Source: Gymnopus androsaceus JB14
Taxonomy: Eukaryota; Basidiomycota; Agaricomycetes; Agaricales; Omphalotaceae
DNA length: 64,000 nucleotides
Direction of reading: 5' to 3'
NCBI GenBank assembly: GCA_009733575.1
Contig: ML769391.1
Coordinates: forward strand, 418,147 to 482,146
Shown here: piece by piece, positions 44,850 through 55,520 of the stretch
Layout of the letters: the number at the start of each line of letters is the position of its first letter
Numbering within the stretch: position 1 is the first letter of the stretch
Notes under the pieces: generated by a model
What the model saw: only the letters and a program-made list of their open reading frames with translations
Database searches by the model: none
Told to the model about the DNA's origin: nothing
Program-made: the position numbers and the translations under genes

Positions 44850-45008
44850 TGCGATGGAACATTGTCGAGTTACTGGTGGTGGTGCTTGTTGTGATGATTT
44901 TATCTCCTGTCGAGTTCATAGTGGTGGAGGATCTGGCCTGGGTGGCATGAACAAGCGTTACGGCAATATGATGCGTCAATGGTTAAGGCCGGGGCCCATA
45001 ACCTATTA
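44850..45008 (-). other. Copia untranslated leader
   Basis: Non-coding stretch between the 5' LTR and the gag start. It begins with the primer-binding site listed below. Confidence 0.5.
44991..45007 (-). other. Copia primer-binding site, half-tRNA type
   Basis: Minus-strand AATAGGTTATGGGCCCC directly follows the 5' LTR. GGTTATGGGCCC is complementary to the anticodon arm of initiator tRNA-Met, which contains GGGCNCATAACC, rather than to a 3' CCA end. Priming by an internally cut initiator tRNA is known for Drosophila copia and several Copia lineages. Confidence 0.6.
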
Positions 45009-45365
45009 GAGTTACGTTCCTAAATAGGAAGTAGCAGCAGTAAGTCCACACAGGACTTAGTAGTAACGATCACACAGATCGATGGGGACAACAGTGTTAT
45101 TACAGGGTATGGTACTAGGCTTTATATACAGTCCTATGTACAAACAATATATCTGGCAAGTGGCTACTGCGTGAATACTTGTGGCTACTGTCCATACGGT
45201 ACAGTGGGTACTGTGAGAGAGCAAGTGGATACGGCGAGAGACTATGTGGAGTCTGCGAGATGATAATAGTGGAGTGCATGGGATGATGATACAAACAAGT
45301 GGAGACTACGAGAAAGTGTTCCATGTATAGTTCAATAGAATATATTTACCTTTGATATTCCAACA
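45008..45365 (-). other. Copia 5' LTR
   Basis: Begins TGTTGGAATATC at 45,365 (minus) and ends next to the primer-binding site. TATATAAAGCC (minus) lies near 45,120-45,130 as promoter. The body has diverged repeats of GTAGCCAC / CCACTTG type. No 3' LTR was found to confirm the ends. Confidence 0.6.
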
Positions 45366-45450
45366 AAATGTTGTTTTGATCATTCTGTGGGCTAATGAGT
45401 AGTAAGTACAGATTATTAGTTATAGATAAGGAACTTTGAAACCAAAACAT

Positions 45451-48400
45451 TTACCAGAAGGTGATTGAGAACAACATTGAGCAACCACTCTTTGAAATAT
45501 CCTTGGACGTTGTGTCAAGTTGGGCCAATCTTATAGCATTTCCCACAGATTCAGGTTTGGTGGAGGAAAAGTACTTGTGGGTAGATTCCTTTATGATCTG
45601 TTCAATAGAAAGACCAGAGCCATTGGATTTCTTGTTCCAGAAGGAATGAGTTGCAATAATAAGGGTGCCTGAACATTGAGCAAGAGAGTGAGTGGGGAAT
45701 GTTATTAACATGGAAATTGTAGTGAAAATCCCAAACCTGCATAATAAGTCAAGCAAACTTTAGCATGAAAATTATTCTGCAATATTAAGGAAGAGATGAA
45801 TAAGAGTATGTGTAGCAAGGGATTGAATACATACCAGTTTGGTCTGGAGTAAGCCAGTAAGAATTTTAGCCTGAAGTATTGGAGGTATTGTAGAAGATTA
45901 CAATCAAAGACCAATAGTAAAATAATGAAGGACTGACAAGCTAGAAAATTGAATGTCAAAACACACAACATGGGTCAGGTACCAAGGATAGGTCAGTAGG
46001 TGGAGGAGGTGACAAGTACAGGAAGATGAACTTACTCTCTAGAGAATGCACAGGTAGCAAGGATAGGTCAATAGGTGGAGGAGGTGGCAAGTCCAGGAAG
46101 ATGAACTTACATCCTAGAGAATGCACAGGTACCAAGAATAACTCAGTAGGTGGAGGAGGTGGCAATTCCAGGAAGATGAACTTACATACTAGAGATTGCA
46201 CAGGTAAGGTCAGTAGGTGGAGGAGATGGCAAGTCTAGGAAGATGAACTTACAAGCTAGGGAATAGACAGGTACCCAGGATAGTTCAGTAGGTGGAGGAG
46301 GTGGCAATTCCAGGAAGATGAACTTACATTCTAGAGAAAGCATAGATACCAAGGATAGGTCAATAGGTGGAGGAGGTGGCAAGTCCAGGAAGATGAACTT
46401 ACAGTCTAGAGAATGCACAGGTACCAGGGATATGTCAATAGGTGAAGGAGGTGGGAAGTCCAGGAAGATGAACTTACAGTCTAGAGAATGCACAGGTACC
46501 AAGGATAGGTCAGCAGGTGGAGAAGGTGGCAAGTCCAAAGATGAAATTACTCTCTAGAGAATGCACAGGTACCAAGGATAGTAGGTCAGTAGGTGGAGGA
46601 GGTGGCAGTTCCAGGAAGATGAACTTACATACTAAAGAATGCACAGGTAACCAGGATAGGTCAGTAGGTAGAGGAGGTGGCAAGTCCAGGAAGATGAACT
46701 TACATCCTAGAGAATGCACAGGTACCCAGGATAAGTCAGTAGGTGGAGGAGATGGTAAGTCTAGGAAGATTAACTTGCATACTAGAGAATGGCACAGAAT
46801 GCACAGGTACCCCAGATAGGTCAGTAGGTGGAGGAAGTGGAAAGTCCAGGAAGATGAACTTACATCCTAGAGAGTGCACAGTTACCAAGGATAATCAATA
46901 GGTGGAGAAGGTGGCAAGTCCAGGAAGATGAACTTACATACTAGAGAATGCACAGATACCCAGGATAGGTCAGTAGGTGGAGGAGGTGGCAAGTTCAGGA
47001 AAATGAACTTACATCCTAGAGAATGCATCAATATCCACCATTTTTCAAATTTTCTCCTTACGAAAAGAAATCCACAAGCTCACAAACTATGCAATCCATG
47101 GTTATTTTAGAACTCTGATCCCCTCAGAAACTGATTATGCACATAAAAATGTGGAAACCATATTAGTATTTCTTTTAATTTTTTGCTCATAAATGTATTG
47201 AACTGTTTTGGTATTGTCAGCATAAGACACAGGGTGAGTATTCCAATGTTGGCTGTATTCCATAGTGTACTTACATTGTCACCAAGGACCAATTTCTCTA
47301 TTCTACTAATGATTCCCTCTTTCTCTCTGTGTTCTGTTAACAAGATCAGCATCCCCTACAGTTTCCTTCCATAGAGCTCTACTCTACCAATGAAGTGAAT
47401 TGCTCTTTTGATGACAAGCTTCAAGTTGCATTGTTGCACAGAAACAATCAGTAGCTGCAAAGCAATATTGTCAATTGCTTTTGATGTCTTTTCAATCAGT
47501 TTTGCACACTGTGGTTGTGCTCTTTCAAGCTCCTTGTGCATGTCTGTATAATATCATTTAACCCGAAATAGCTCCTATTTTGTCATTTACACACCTTGCA
47601 TAAAGACAAATCCCTTAGGTTGAAAACTAGCCTCAAGTTTTACCCAGTCTACCAGGCCATCCAAGTACTTCTTGACATGATCACGCAGTTTTTCTTTAAT
47701 TTCCGTGCGATTAATCCCTTTGTCCTTAAGTTCTTTTGTTATTTTGGTCCGCTGTGCATCACATTTTGTAAACACGGCAATCACAGGAGCTACATGACAT
47801 TATTTTTGTGGAATCAGATGTCTAGACACCAATCTGCTTACCTGAATCAGTTCCCTCATTGAAGAAATTCATTTCAGTGGGTAACAACAGGCGATCCTCA
47901 TCCACAAGTAAGCATATCCTTGTGTGATGATGTGGATCAGTATTAGGAACATTCAGGAGTATGGCAGTCATGGAGCAAAACATACCAGATGGCATGTAGC
48001 TGTTTTTTTAAGGTTGTTGCTTCAGACCGGGCTTTGATGAATGCATGAACAGTTTTCATTTCTTCACTTGATCCCGATTCAAAGCCACCAGAGTCATGAA
48101 AGACAAAACCAGGATTGGCCTCATAAGTGATTTCATTATTTATATCATGGATTCCACGCTGGTGAAATGCTTTGGATATATTGATCTTCCAACGCCGAAT
48201 ATTGGATGTTCATACCTCAGAGCTGGGCACAATATCAATCTTGATTGATTGTAGTTATTTATTGTGTTGGCAAAGTAGTTTTGCAGTGACACACCTTGTT
48301 CCCATTTCTATCATGCACTATAGGTGGATCCTTGGTATTGCACATCATTTGACAAATGGTTGTTTTTCCTGCGTTGGCTCGACCAATGACCAGAATCCGA

Positions 48401-48507
48401 AATTTTCCACACATATCACGAAGTCTAAGTAGTTCATCAGAGTCCATTGGTTCAGTCACTGACTCTGGAGAGGAACGGTGAATGGCTGTTTGAGTATCGG
48501 AAGACAT
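45451..48507 (-). CDS. P-loop GTPase, expanded mushroom family (copy 1)
   Basis: Predicted cytosolic GTP-binding protein with an MMR_HSR1-type G domain. Exons on the minus strand: 48507-48295, 48239-48216, 48158-47986, 47918-47842, 47789-47595, 47543 to about 47386, and 47355-47275. These join in frame. A C-terminal exon follows at 45,668-45,451 (IIATHSFWNKKSNG). Motifs: G1 GRANAGKTT, switch ERGIHDINNEI, G3 HDSGGFESG, G4 TKCD. The 1.6 kb between exon 7 and the last exon holds a 14-copy minisatellite, and I could not resolve the exons there. The membrane-associated hydrophobic segment seen in copy 2 is not evident. It is divergently paired with copy 2 (start codons 407 bp apart), which probably share a promoter region. 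Function unknown; such genes are numerous in Agaricomycetes. Confidence 0.7.
45975..47030 (-). repeat. Fourteen-copy 75-bp minisatellite inside the GTPase gene
   Basis: Units of about 75 bp (AAGATGAACTTACATCCTAG, a short bridge, ACCAAGGATAGGTCAGTAGG, then GGAGGTGGCAAGTCC) repeat about 14 times, with lengths 65-86 bp. On the minus strand, the gene's sense, each unit has TTCTCTAG followed three bases later by GTAAGT: an acceptor-like and a donor-like sequence. Because 75 is a multiple of three, both strands have open frames through several units (KFIFLDLPPPPPTDLS on minus, GGGGGKSRKMNLH on plus). These look like by-products of the repeat. It lies between exon 7 and the C-terminal exon. Confidence 0.85.
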
Positions 48508-48913
48508 TATTGAAGTGAAGGAGGCAGTTCAATAGATGGGATATCTAAACCTTAAGATCCCAGGACCTTTATATAACAAAACTGCATACCAATTTTTCCT
48601 CTTACGTCGCTCGGATATACTGTACCGAATCATTCAATTTGATGACCTAGTAGGACCTAGTACTAAGTACTCTGGTATCTTCATCTTTCTGGAGTGTCAT
48701 GGGACTAAGTCAACTGACATCCTAGTTTGATTGGGATCGGAAAGCCTGCTGACCTTCATATAAATATAAATACTAATACACTCACGGCCTGTACTGGTGA
48801 CACTTCACATCACCACATGGTCAGGAGTATCTTGATATAACCTTGCCGCAATATTCCTCATGAACTGCCTAGCACCCCAACTTCTCCTGCAACGCTCTCC
48901 CTTTTAGCACAAG
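48508..48913. promoter_or_regulatory. Divergent intergenic region between two GTPase genes
   Basis: It separates the two start codons and must hold both promoters. An inverted pair CCTAGTAGGACCTAG and several AT-rich words are present. TATATAA and TATAAATATAAATAC occur near 48,570 and 48,763, the second about 150 bp before copy 2. No stronger signal is seen. Confidence 0.4.
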
Positions 48914-51067
48914 ATGGCCAACAAACCGATGATCCCAGTTGTAGAGGGGATAATAGAGGAAGTTGAACGGTGTGTATTCTGGCACAGAATAACAAATTAG
49001 TGACCGAGTTTTTATTTCTCATTTAATAATTTTTTTTGCACCTAGAATACGTATTCTCGTTGTTGGCAAGGTTCTGGTCATTTATCTATTCAGAAAATTG
49101 TCTATTCATTTCATGCGGATGTTGCAAATAGTCTGGGGTTGGCAAAACATCATTGATCAAAAAGATCTTCAACGTTGCAAACCTTGTCAGTAGTCCATGC
49201 TAATATACTTCAGTAGCTCATCAGCGCACATATTAGAACGTCTCTCATGATCGGGCTGGAGTATCTAACATTGAAGAGGAAATCAAATCAGATCAAAATA
49301 ATCGCTTTGTGGCGCACGATTCGGAGGGTTACGAGCCGGGGGAGGAGAGTAAATTTGAGGCGCTGCAGAGGTTTATAGAAAAACGTCGCAGTGAGGTGAA
49401 ACTTGCGAATAAAATCCACGTTATTTGGCGAGTATGGAAACACTTTAGTATTTTTCTTATCCTCATATCCATATTTAGGCTCTGCATCGCAACTCCTCAT
49501 GCAGGAGGCCGGGTTCTCGAAACGGGGACAGAAGTCTTGCTGAAGACTCTACCCAGAGGTATGTTGATGTTTGGTACGTATTGAGCCTTTCATGTCTGAT
49601 TTGGTTTTCGGTGATGACAGACATTGCCTTAATTGTCGTGTTCACGAAATATGACCTGTTGGTTCTATCTAAAGAGGAGGACATCTTAGAGGCTGATCCT
49701 GATCTAGAGGAAAATGAAGAAATGCTTGTACAAAGGTGTCAAGAAAAGGGGGAGAGTGATTTCAAAATACTGTGCATGGACACATTGGAAAGGTTTACAT
49801 CCAAGTCAAACGTTTCCATGCCTGTAGCAGTGAAGATTTCAAGTAAACAACATTGGTTGTTAATGTTATTATTTATGCTGATACCTATTTAGGTGAATCC
49901 CAATATGAGGATACACTATCGGAGCTACTCCATATCACCGAAATGGAAATTTCACGTTTAAACCAATGTAATAGTGAACAACCAACAACTTCTGAAAATG
50001 CTGTTGAAGCACCGGCGGAATCTCTCCTAGCTATGGCACAGATGGTTGACATTGACAAAAAAGTTGAATTGGTTATCAAGTGAGTGTATATTTGCCCAAA
50101 CATAGATAATATTATAAATACTCAAGAATATTTTAAGAGTAGGAAGAAAAAGTATTTTATCCAATTATTGTATTTTAATGACTAATTGACCGGCGTGATT
50201 AGAATACTGGCGTGGACTAGCCTCAAGTCTTCATTTTCCAGGACTTGGTTTACAAGCATGTTTGTCGGTCCTCCACAAAGACCTTGTCATACCCTGGAAT
50301 ATCAATGATTCCCACCAGGTGAGTCTAGTATTAGTAGGTTATCCCTTGCACTTCAATAGATTGCTTCTAGCTTCTTCTTTCTGGAGACTTTGAGTCTGCC
50401 ATCACTCAACTTATAGAGTCCTTCCAAAAGTCATCTGATATGTCTGATGCCGGAAAACATTTGTAAGGAACTCAAAACTGCTTTCCTCTGGTGAGCTTTG
50501 GTGTTGATATATTCTGCTAGCTCAAAGGGTATTGGGTTGGCTGGGACTGTGGCAGGGGTTGCAGGTGCTATAGCAGCTCCTGTAGCACCAATTGTAGTAC
50601 CAACAGTGTTTGTTGGCGTGCTCTTTGCACACTGGGTACATGATATCTATACCTCAACGTGAGTCAAACACATAATTCTTCTGCAGTATGAATAGTTTTC
50701 ATATCAGATTTCTAGGCCCAAAACTGTGCGCTGTCTCATGCTATACATCCTGCATCTTTTCAACCTAATGCATGGCTTATTTTCTCTCACTCAACTTGGA
50801 CAAGCCTTGCAAGGAGAAATCAACCAGTACCCTCAGGGGTATGAGGTCACTAGAGAAGATATCGAGTACATTTTTGAGGGATACAAAAAATCAGAGGTTT
50901 TCAAGCAGATTTGCATTGCAGTCAATGATTTTATTCAGCGGTCGGATGTTTTGACATATGGAAACAAGGACCATGTGTTGAACAAGCTCATTGAGCTGAT
51001 GGACAAGGAATATAAATTTATACCTGAAATCCGCAAAGTTCCAGGTACAATATCTGGTACAACTTGA
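48914..51067 (+). CDS. P-loop GTPase, expanded mushroom family (copy 2)
   Basis: Twelve exons join in frame: 48914-48969, 49046-49070, 49132-49185, 49237-49427, 49479-49558, 49621-49842, 49893-50079, a 14-nt microexon 50138-50151, 50203-50318, 50371-50462, 50521-50658 and 50716-51067. Motifs: G1 GKSGVGKTS, split across two introns; switch SHDRAGVSNIEEEI; G3 HDSEGYEPG; G4 TKYD. Residues of the family C-terminal part follow: KVGRKKYWRGLASSLHFPG, LVIPWNIND and a long hydrophobic segment (GLAGTVAGVAGAIAAPVAP, then VVPTVFVGVLFAHW) that could insert in a membrane. The intron after exon 4 appears to start with GC (TTTG before gcgagt), the only choice that keeps IWLCIATPHAGGR in frame. No stop or frame break, so it is probably active. 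Role unknown. Confidence 0.8.
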
Positions 51068-51712
51068 CTCCTTAGTTAATGGTTGTTACATACAGTATGT
51101 AACATACCAAAATTTCAAGTATGCCTTTCTCAATTGATTATCTCATACTGTGTGATTTCAAGCACTTCCAGCAGTTAAGGGGTGTTGTTTGGGGTGTTAG
51201 ATATCAGCCTGACCATTGGCTTTGGCCACTTCACACTGCTTTGGAATATGCTTCCATCAGCAAAACCCAGGTGTTATGTACAGAGCTGTACAGCTCTGTT
51301 GGACCAGAGCCCATAGCAAGGTACCTCTCTGTACAGAACTGTGGGATGTTATAGAGTGCTCTTTGCTTTTGTCAGACATGGTGGTGCAAAGAGTGGTAAA
51401 ATTATAATTTTTCATACTTTTTATGACTACAAAGAAAATATACTCTACAGTTCTTGGTAATGCAGAAGCAAAACTTCAAAGGTATGACTTGTTGTCAGTA
51501 GAAGGGGGAAGGGGGGTGGAGTGCTTGGGCTGTGTTCACCCAACCCGGATCCCAAAAAAACCGGCCAACCCAGTTCCATCACTAGTGATTGCAAGTGTAT
51601 CTGGTTTCAACATCCAGTACTATCATACAGTGCATTTCAATTTTTTTTTACAGTTTTGCTGCATTTGGATGTAATTTCTAGGAATGCTAAAAGTCAAAGC
51701 TCTTGAAGGTTT
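51068..51712. other. Intergenic region
   Basis: Only short open frames without signature (for example 51,121-51,354 and 51,423-51,674). A repeated word pair GTACAGAGCTGTACAGCTCTGT forms a small palindrome near 51,280. No gene is supported. Confidence 0.4.
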
Positions 51713-52253
51713 TCACTCTGAAAGTTTAGCGCCCGCAGTCCAGCACATTTTCGAAAATTCAACCCCTTGGTCCAAAAGAGCAAGAAACGCATGCAACCCT
51801 CTCCCTTGGGCCTTCCCAGCCACCTCGCTCTCGAACGTCCCCCCAATCTGCATCACCAAATCCAAATCCCGCGTGAACGACAAGTGCGCGTACTTTGACG
51901 GGCTATCATTCGCAAGGAGATCAACACACTAGACCTCTTTCATTAGTATATAAATGAATACGATAGGTATCGATGATGCATAATGCATAGTAAATATCAG
52001 GTTGGGAAATGCGTACCTCGACAATAGGAACAGCATACGCAAGCGTCTGCTCACTCTGATGCGCAGAGACCAGACTCAGGGCGCTCGGGGGGGTTGTAGG
52101 ACTGGTATAAGGCTTTGGAGGGAGGAACGGGAAGAGGGAGGTTTGAACTGTGAAAAGGAGGTGATACCCAAGGCCGTTACCGCATTTTTTCACTGATACC
52201 CAGACGCGTTCCTCCTGTTCCTCCTGCGTCTGTGTCTGATCCTCGACCTCCAT
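51713..52253 (-). CDS. Unknown two-exon protein, 150 residues
   Basis: Exons 52253-52017 and 51928-51713 join in frame across a canonical 88-nt intron (GAG before gtacgc; acceptor GTCTAG). The N terminus is charged (MEVEDQTQTQEEQEERVWV). The second exon reads CVDLLANDSPSKYAHLSF and FESEVAGKAQGRGLHAFLAL, with well-balanced composition and GC-rich third positions, unlike the antisense frame. I recognise no family. The start at 52,253 follows an in-frame TGA, but a spliced upstream exon is possible because CGCAG stands just before ATG. Confidence 0.45.
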
Positions 52254-52768
52254 CTGCGTAAGTCACATCAAGATACCAACCGTCCTCTACGAAGGAATGA
52301 TCTCGGCCTCGACCAAAGCCCTGCCTATACCTTGTAGCGCAAGTGGGGATTTCGAAGGCGGTTTTGGGTGGGCGGGCAGCGTGAAAGTCGGAAAGACGCG
52401 CTAGTCTCTAGACACAGTTTCTGTTGGTTTTAATTTTTTATTAACCTTCCTTCTTTCGCGTTAGATAATCGCATATTTTCGTCTTTGCCTTGTGTGTAGG
52501 ATTATGAAAATTGTTCGAAGCTGTGCGGGATTGCGTTTGCGTTTGCAGTACCTTGGTAATGACCGCAGCTGCAGCAGTTTCTTCCATTCTATATCCATGT
52601 CGAGTTGACCCAAAAAATGGAATCACCTGTAAAGGAATTGCGGTGCGGAGTTGGTGCGGAGTTGTCCGAGGCGATGATCGATGATGCTGCGATAAATTTT
52701 GACACACTGCCATGAACATCGACAAGCTATAAAGATCATTCCACTACTGTGAATTCCACAATTACACC
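52254..52768. other. Intergenic region
   Basis: A 94-codon open frame on the minus strand (52,725-52,441; MAVCQNLSQHHRSSPRTTPH) has no signature or clear splice partners, so it is not called. The region should contain the promoter of the C2 gene. Confidence 0.4.
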
Positions 52769-55031
52769 ATGTCCGGAGAAGAAGAAATCGGCACCCTAAT
52801 CGTCGTCGTCCTAAAAGCTCAAAACCTTCACGATAAGCATTTTTTTAAACAGGATGTTTATGCGCAGATAACATTTAATGGTGCGCAATTTCGAATCAAC
52901 CTATAAACTAGTTTACTGATTGTCTTTTAGGCGAAACCAAAAAAACCAAAATCGACGTCAAAGGCGGTCAACATCCAATGTGGGATGAGGAGATTAGGTT
53001 TCCGGTTTACAAGATTCCCAATACCGGCGGTGACTTGAAGAAGTATAGAGAGCTTACGGCTACATGCTGGGCTAAAGAGCACAAAGATGATTCCTTACTC
53101 GGTGAAGGGAAAGTGGATATGACAGCGACTTTGAAGAGTGGGGAATTCGATGGTGAGCTGCTCTGTGGCTTTATCTAGATATCGATTGAGCTGATTTGCT
53201 ACACTGTAGACTGGGTCCCATTAAAGACCAGCGAAGACCAGCGCGGAGAAATCTATCTCGAGATTACTTATTACAGTAATGCTCCTGTGCGCGCGCCTGC
53301 GCCAGCGCGTGCAGCACAAGCACAAGCGGCACAAGCACAACCTTCTTCACTCCTTGCTCCACCTCAGGCCAACTTGGGCCGAAGACCGTCCAAGCTATCT
53401 CCAAAGGACCGACTTTCGCGGGGCCCATACAGTAACACGCAACAGCAATCACAATTGGGTCCTCCAACTCCTCCGAAAGGCAGTTCTTTGCCATTGCCTA
53501 GCACGCTGAAACCAGGACCCGCCGCAACGGTGCCCAGTACGTTGTTACCTGGAGCTGGACCTACTCGAGTCAGTCCTAAGCAGCAGAATCAGCCTCTACC
53601 AGCGCCAGGTACCGCTCGTCCTGCAGCAGCGGCGGCGGCGGTTCCGTCGATTCTGAGACCTGGGAACCCCCAGGCAGATCCACATCCTTCTCCTCACAGA
53701 CGCGAGAGTTCATCTCCTCCTCGTGGGCCGGGTGCATTCCCTAATCCATATACCACACCGAGCGCCGGCCCTATACCCTTTGCGCATGCTTCGTCCACTC
53801 CTGCTCCTGGTGCTGTACCGCCCCGCCATCACTCCAACTCCAATGGCTCTTTACCCTATCCCTATTCAACAAACCCAAACCCAGACGCGCCTTCACCCCG
53901 TCCCACAAACGCCGTAAACGCACCATATACCCATACCCAACGACAATCATCCAACCCATCTGTCCTCGATTGGAACTCCAGCGCTCAGCAGGGACCACAC
54001 CAGCAGCAGGGATCGATTCCAGTAAACGCACCATATACCCAACCCTACACCCATGCCCATAGACAATCTTCCAACCCCCCTTCAGGCCCCTCTGGAGTTC
54101 TGGATTGGAATTCCAGCGCTCAGCAGGGCCCGACTTCGTTCTCGTTCCCGGTTCCCAATTTCCCTCAGCCTGGGATTCCTACGGTTGCTGACGAGCAGCC
54201 TACACCCATCAACGGAGGTAATAACAATACCTATTATAATCAACCGCCTCCGGCTCATGTCCACCAGCGAACGGTATCCTACTTCGCACCCTCCTCCCCA
54301 ACCGCAATCATTCTCTAGTCAACCTCCGCACCCGCACCCATCTCGCACACCGAGCTCAGGCAATGAGCTACCTGATCCGTATTTGATTGCGAGGTATCAA
54401 TCGCCTCTTCCGCTTCCACCCAACGCCAAGCCCAAGGCTTCCTCGTCCTCCTCCAATCATAGCCACCGTCGCACATCAAGTGCTGAACCAGCATCCATAT
54501 CTGATTCTTACCGTCCAGTTCCAGCTATCCCCACTCACCCGACACCAACACTCAGTCCTCCTCCTCCCGTCCCCGCTCACCCCAACCCAAACCCAAGTTA
54601 CCCAACTCCGACACCAACACTCAGCCCTCCTCCCACCTCTCCCATCCCGTTCTCGCACCCCCGTAGATGAATCTCGCCTTCGCCAACTTCGCCAAGCGGA
54701 AGAAGACGCTGCGCGGAGAAGGGAGCAGGAGGAGAGGGATATGGAATTGGCGAGGCAGATTGATTTGGAGGAGGCTGAGAGGGAGGAGAAGGAGCGCCGC
54801 GAACGGCTTGAACGGGAACGTATTCATCGAGAGGAGCGGGGACGAGAACGAGAACAGAAGGAGAAGGAGAAGGAGGAAAGGGAACGACAGAGGGAGCAGG
54901 AGAGGGCGCCACCTCCCCCTCGAAAGTCTCCTTCCCCTCCTCCATACGCCAAAGCAGAAGCGCTTCGTAAAGCTCAGGAAGAGAAGGATATGGAGTTGGC
55001 GAGGCAGTTGGATAGGGAGCTTAATCTCTGA
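52769..55031 (+). CDS. C2-domain protein with proline-rich tail, Inn1/Fic1-like
   Basis: An N-terminal C2 domain (residues about 8-125) is spread over exons 52769-52880, 52931-53152 and from 53210. Motifs: TLIVVVLKAQNLHDKHFFKQ, KGGQHPMWDEEIRFPV, LLGEGKVDM, GEIYLEITYYS. A very long Pro/Ser/Gln-rich region follows with PSKLSPKDRL and repeats of HRQSSNP and VLDWNSSAQQG. It ends with a charged coiled-coil-like segment (EEDAARRREQEERDMELARQ) and ELARQLDRELNL. Inn1 (budding yeast) and Fic1 (fission yeast) have this layout and act at the cytokinetic ring through SH3 partners; the same role here is inference. The frame changes twice in the Pro-rich part (about 54,260-54,330 and 54,540-54,660). I found no clean intron for either change, so unseen small introns, real frameshifts or sequence errors are all possible. 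Confidence 0.65.
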
Positions 55032-55520
55032 TTGGTGTTACGATTATTAAATTATTATTCAATAACAATTTCAACTTGTACAGTGTACCAAAAAGCAAAT
55101 CACTTAGGTTAGCCCAGTTAACCAGTACACTACTGTAAGGAAAATAATGACTGGCATGAAGCGCATAAGTACTTTGAACGCAGGATCTTCTGTTTGGAAA
55201 CGGTTGGGGGATTCGATACCCTTGGATGTGATGGAAAGGGGGATAACAAGTTCTGGGACGTAGTGTTATCGTGATTTCCTAGCGAGACAGACTGAACTGG
55301 CTTGAGCAGCGGACATTGCAACCTTGAAAAAGTGCATGGTTGCTTTTGCGATGAATAAAATAGAAAATTTAAATCGACAAAATTTCTTGAATAGCTGAAT
55401 AAAATACAAATCAAAGATATCCTTGTCTACGTCTGCGTTGCTCTCTGTAATTAGTAAAAACGGGAATACGAAACTCGCGCTCTAATAATTCTCGTTGAAC
55501 TTCGGCCCATCGCTTCAAAA
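55032..55520. other. Convergent intergenic region
   Basis: AT-rich 3' flanks of two converging genes. ORFs on the minus strand (55,130-55,414) lack any signature. No repeat or RNA is seen. Confidence 0.4.

Noticed and set aside
45956..46819. Long open frames on both strands through the minisatellite
   Set aside because: They are in frame only because the repeat unit is 75 bp, and each runs on either strand; no start, splice or family evidence supports a protein.
45975..47030. Possible CRISPR-like array
   Set aside because: Units are contiguous with no unique spacers, and the genome is clearly eukaryotic.
51684..51932. Plus-strand open frame opposite the two-exon gene
   Set aside because: The minus strand gives two exons joined in frame with a canonical intron and better composition.
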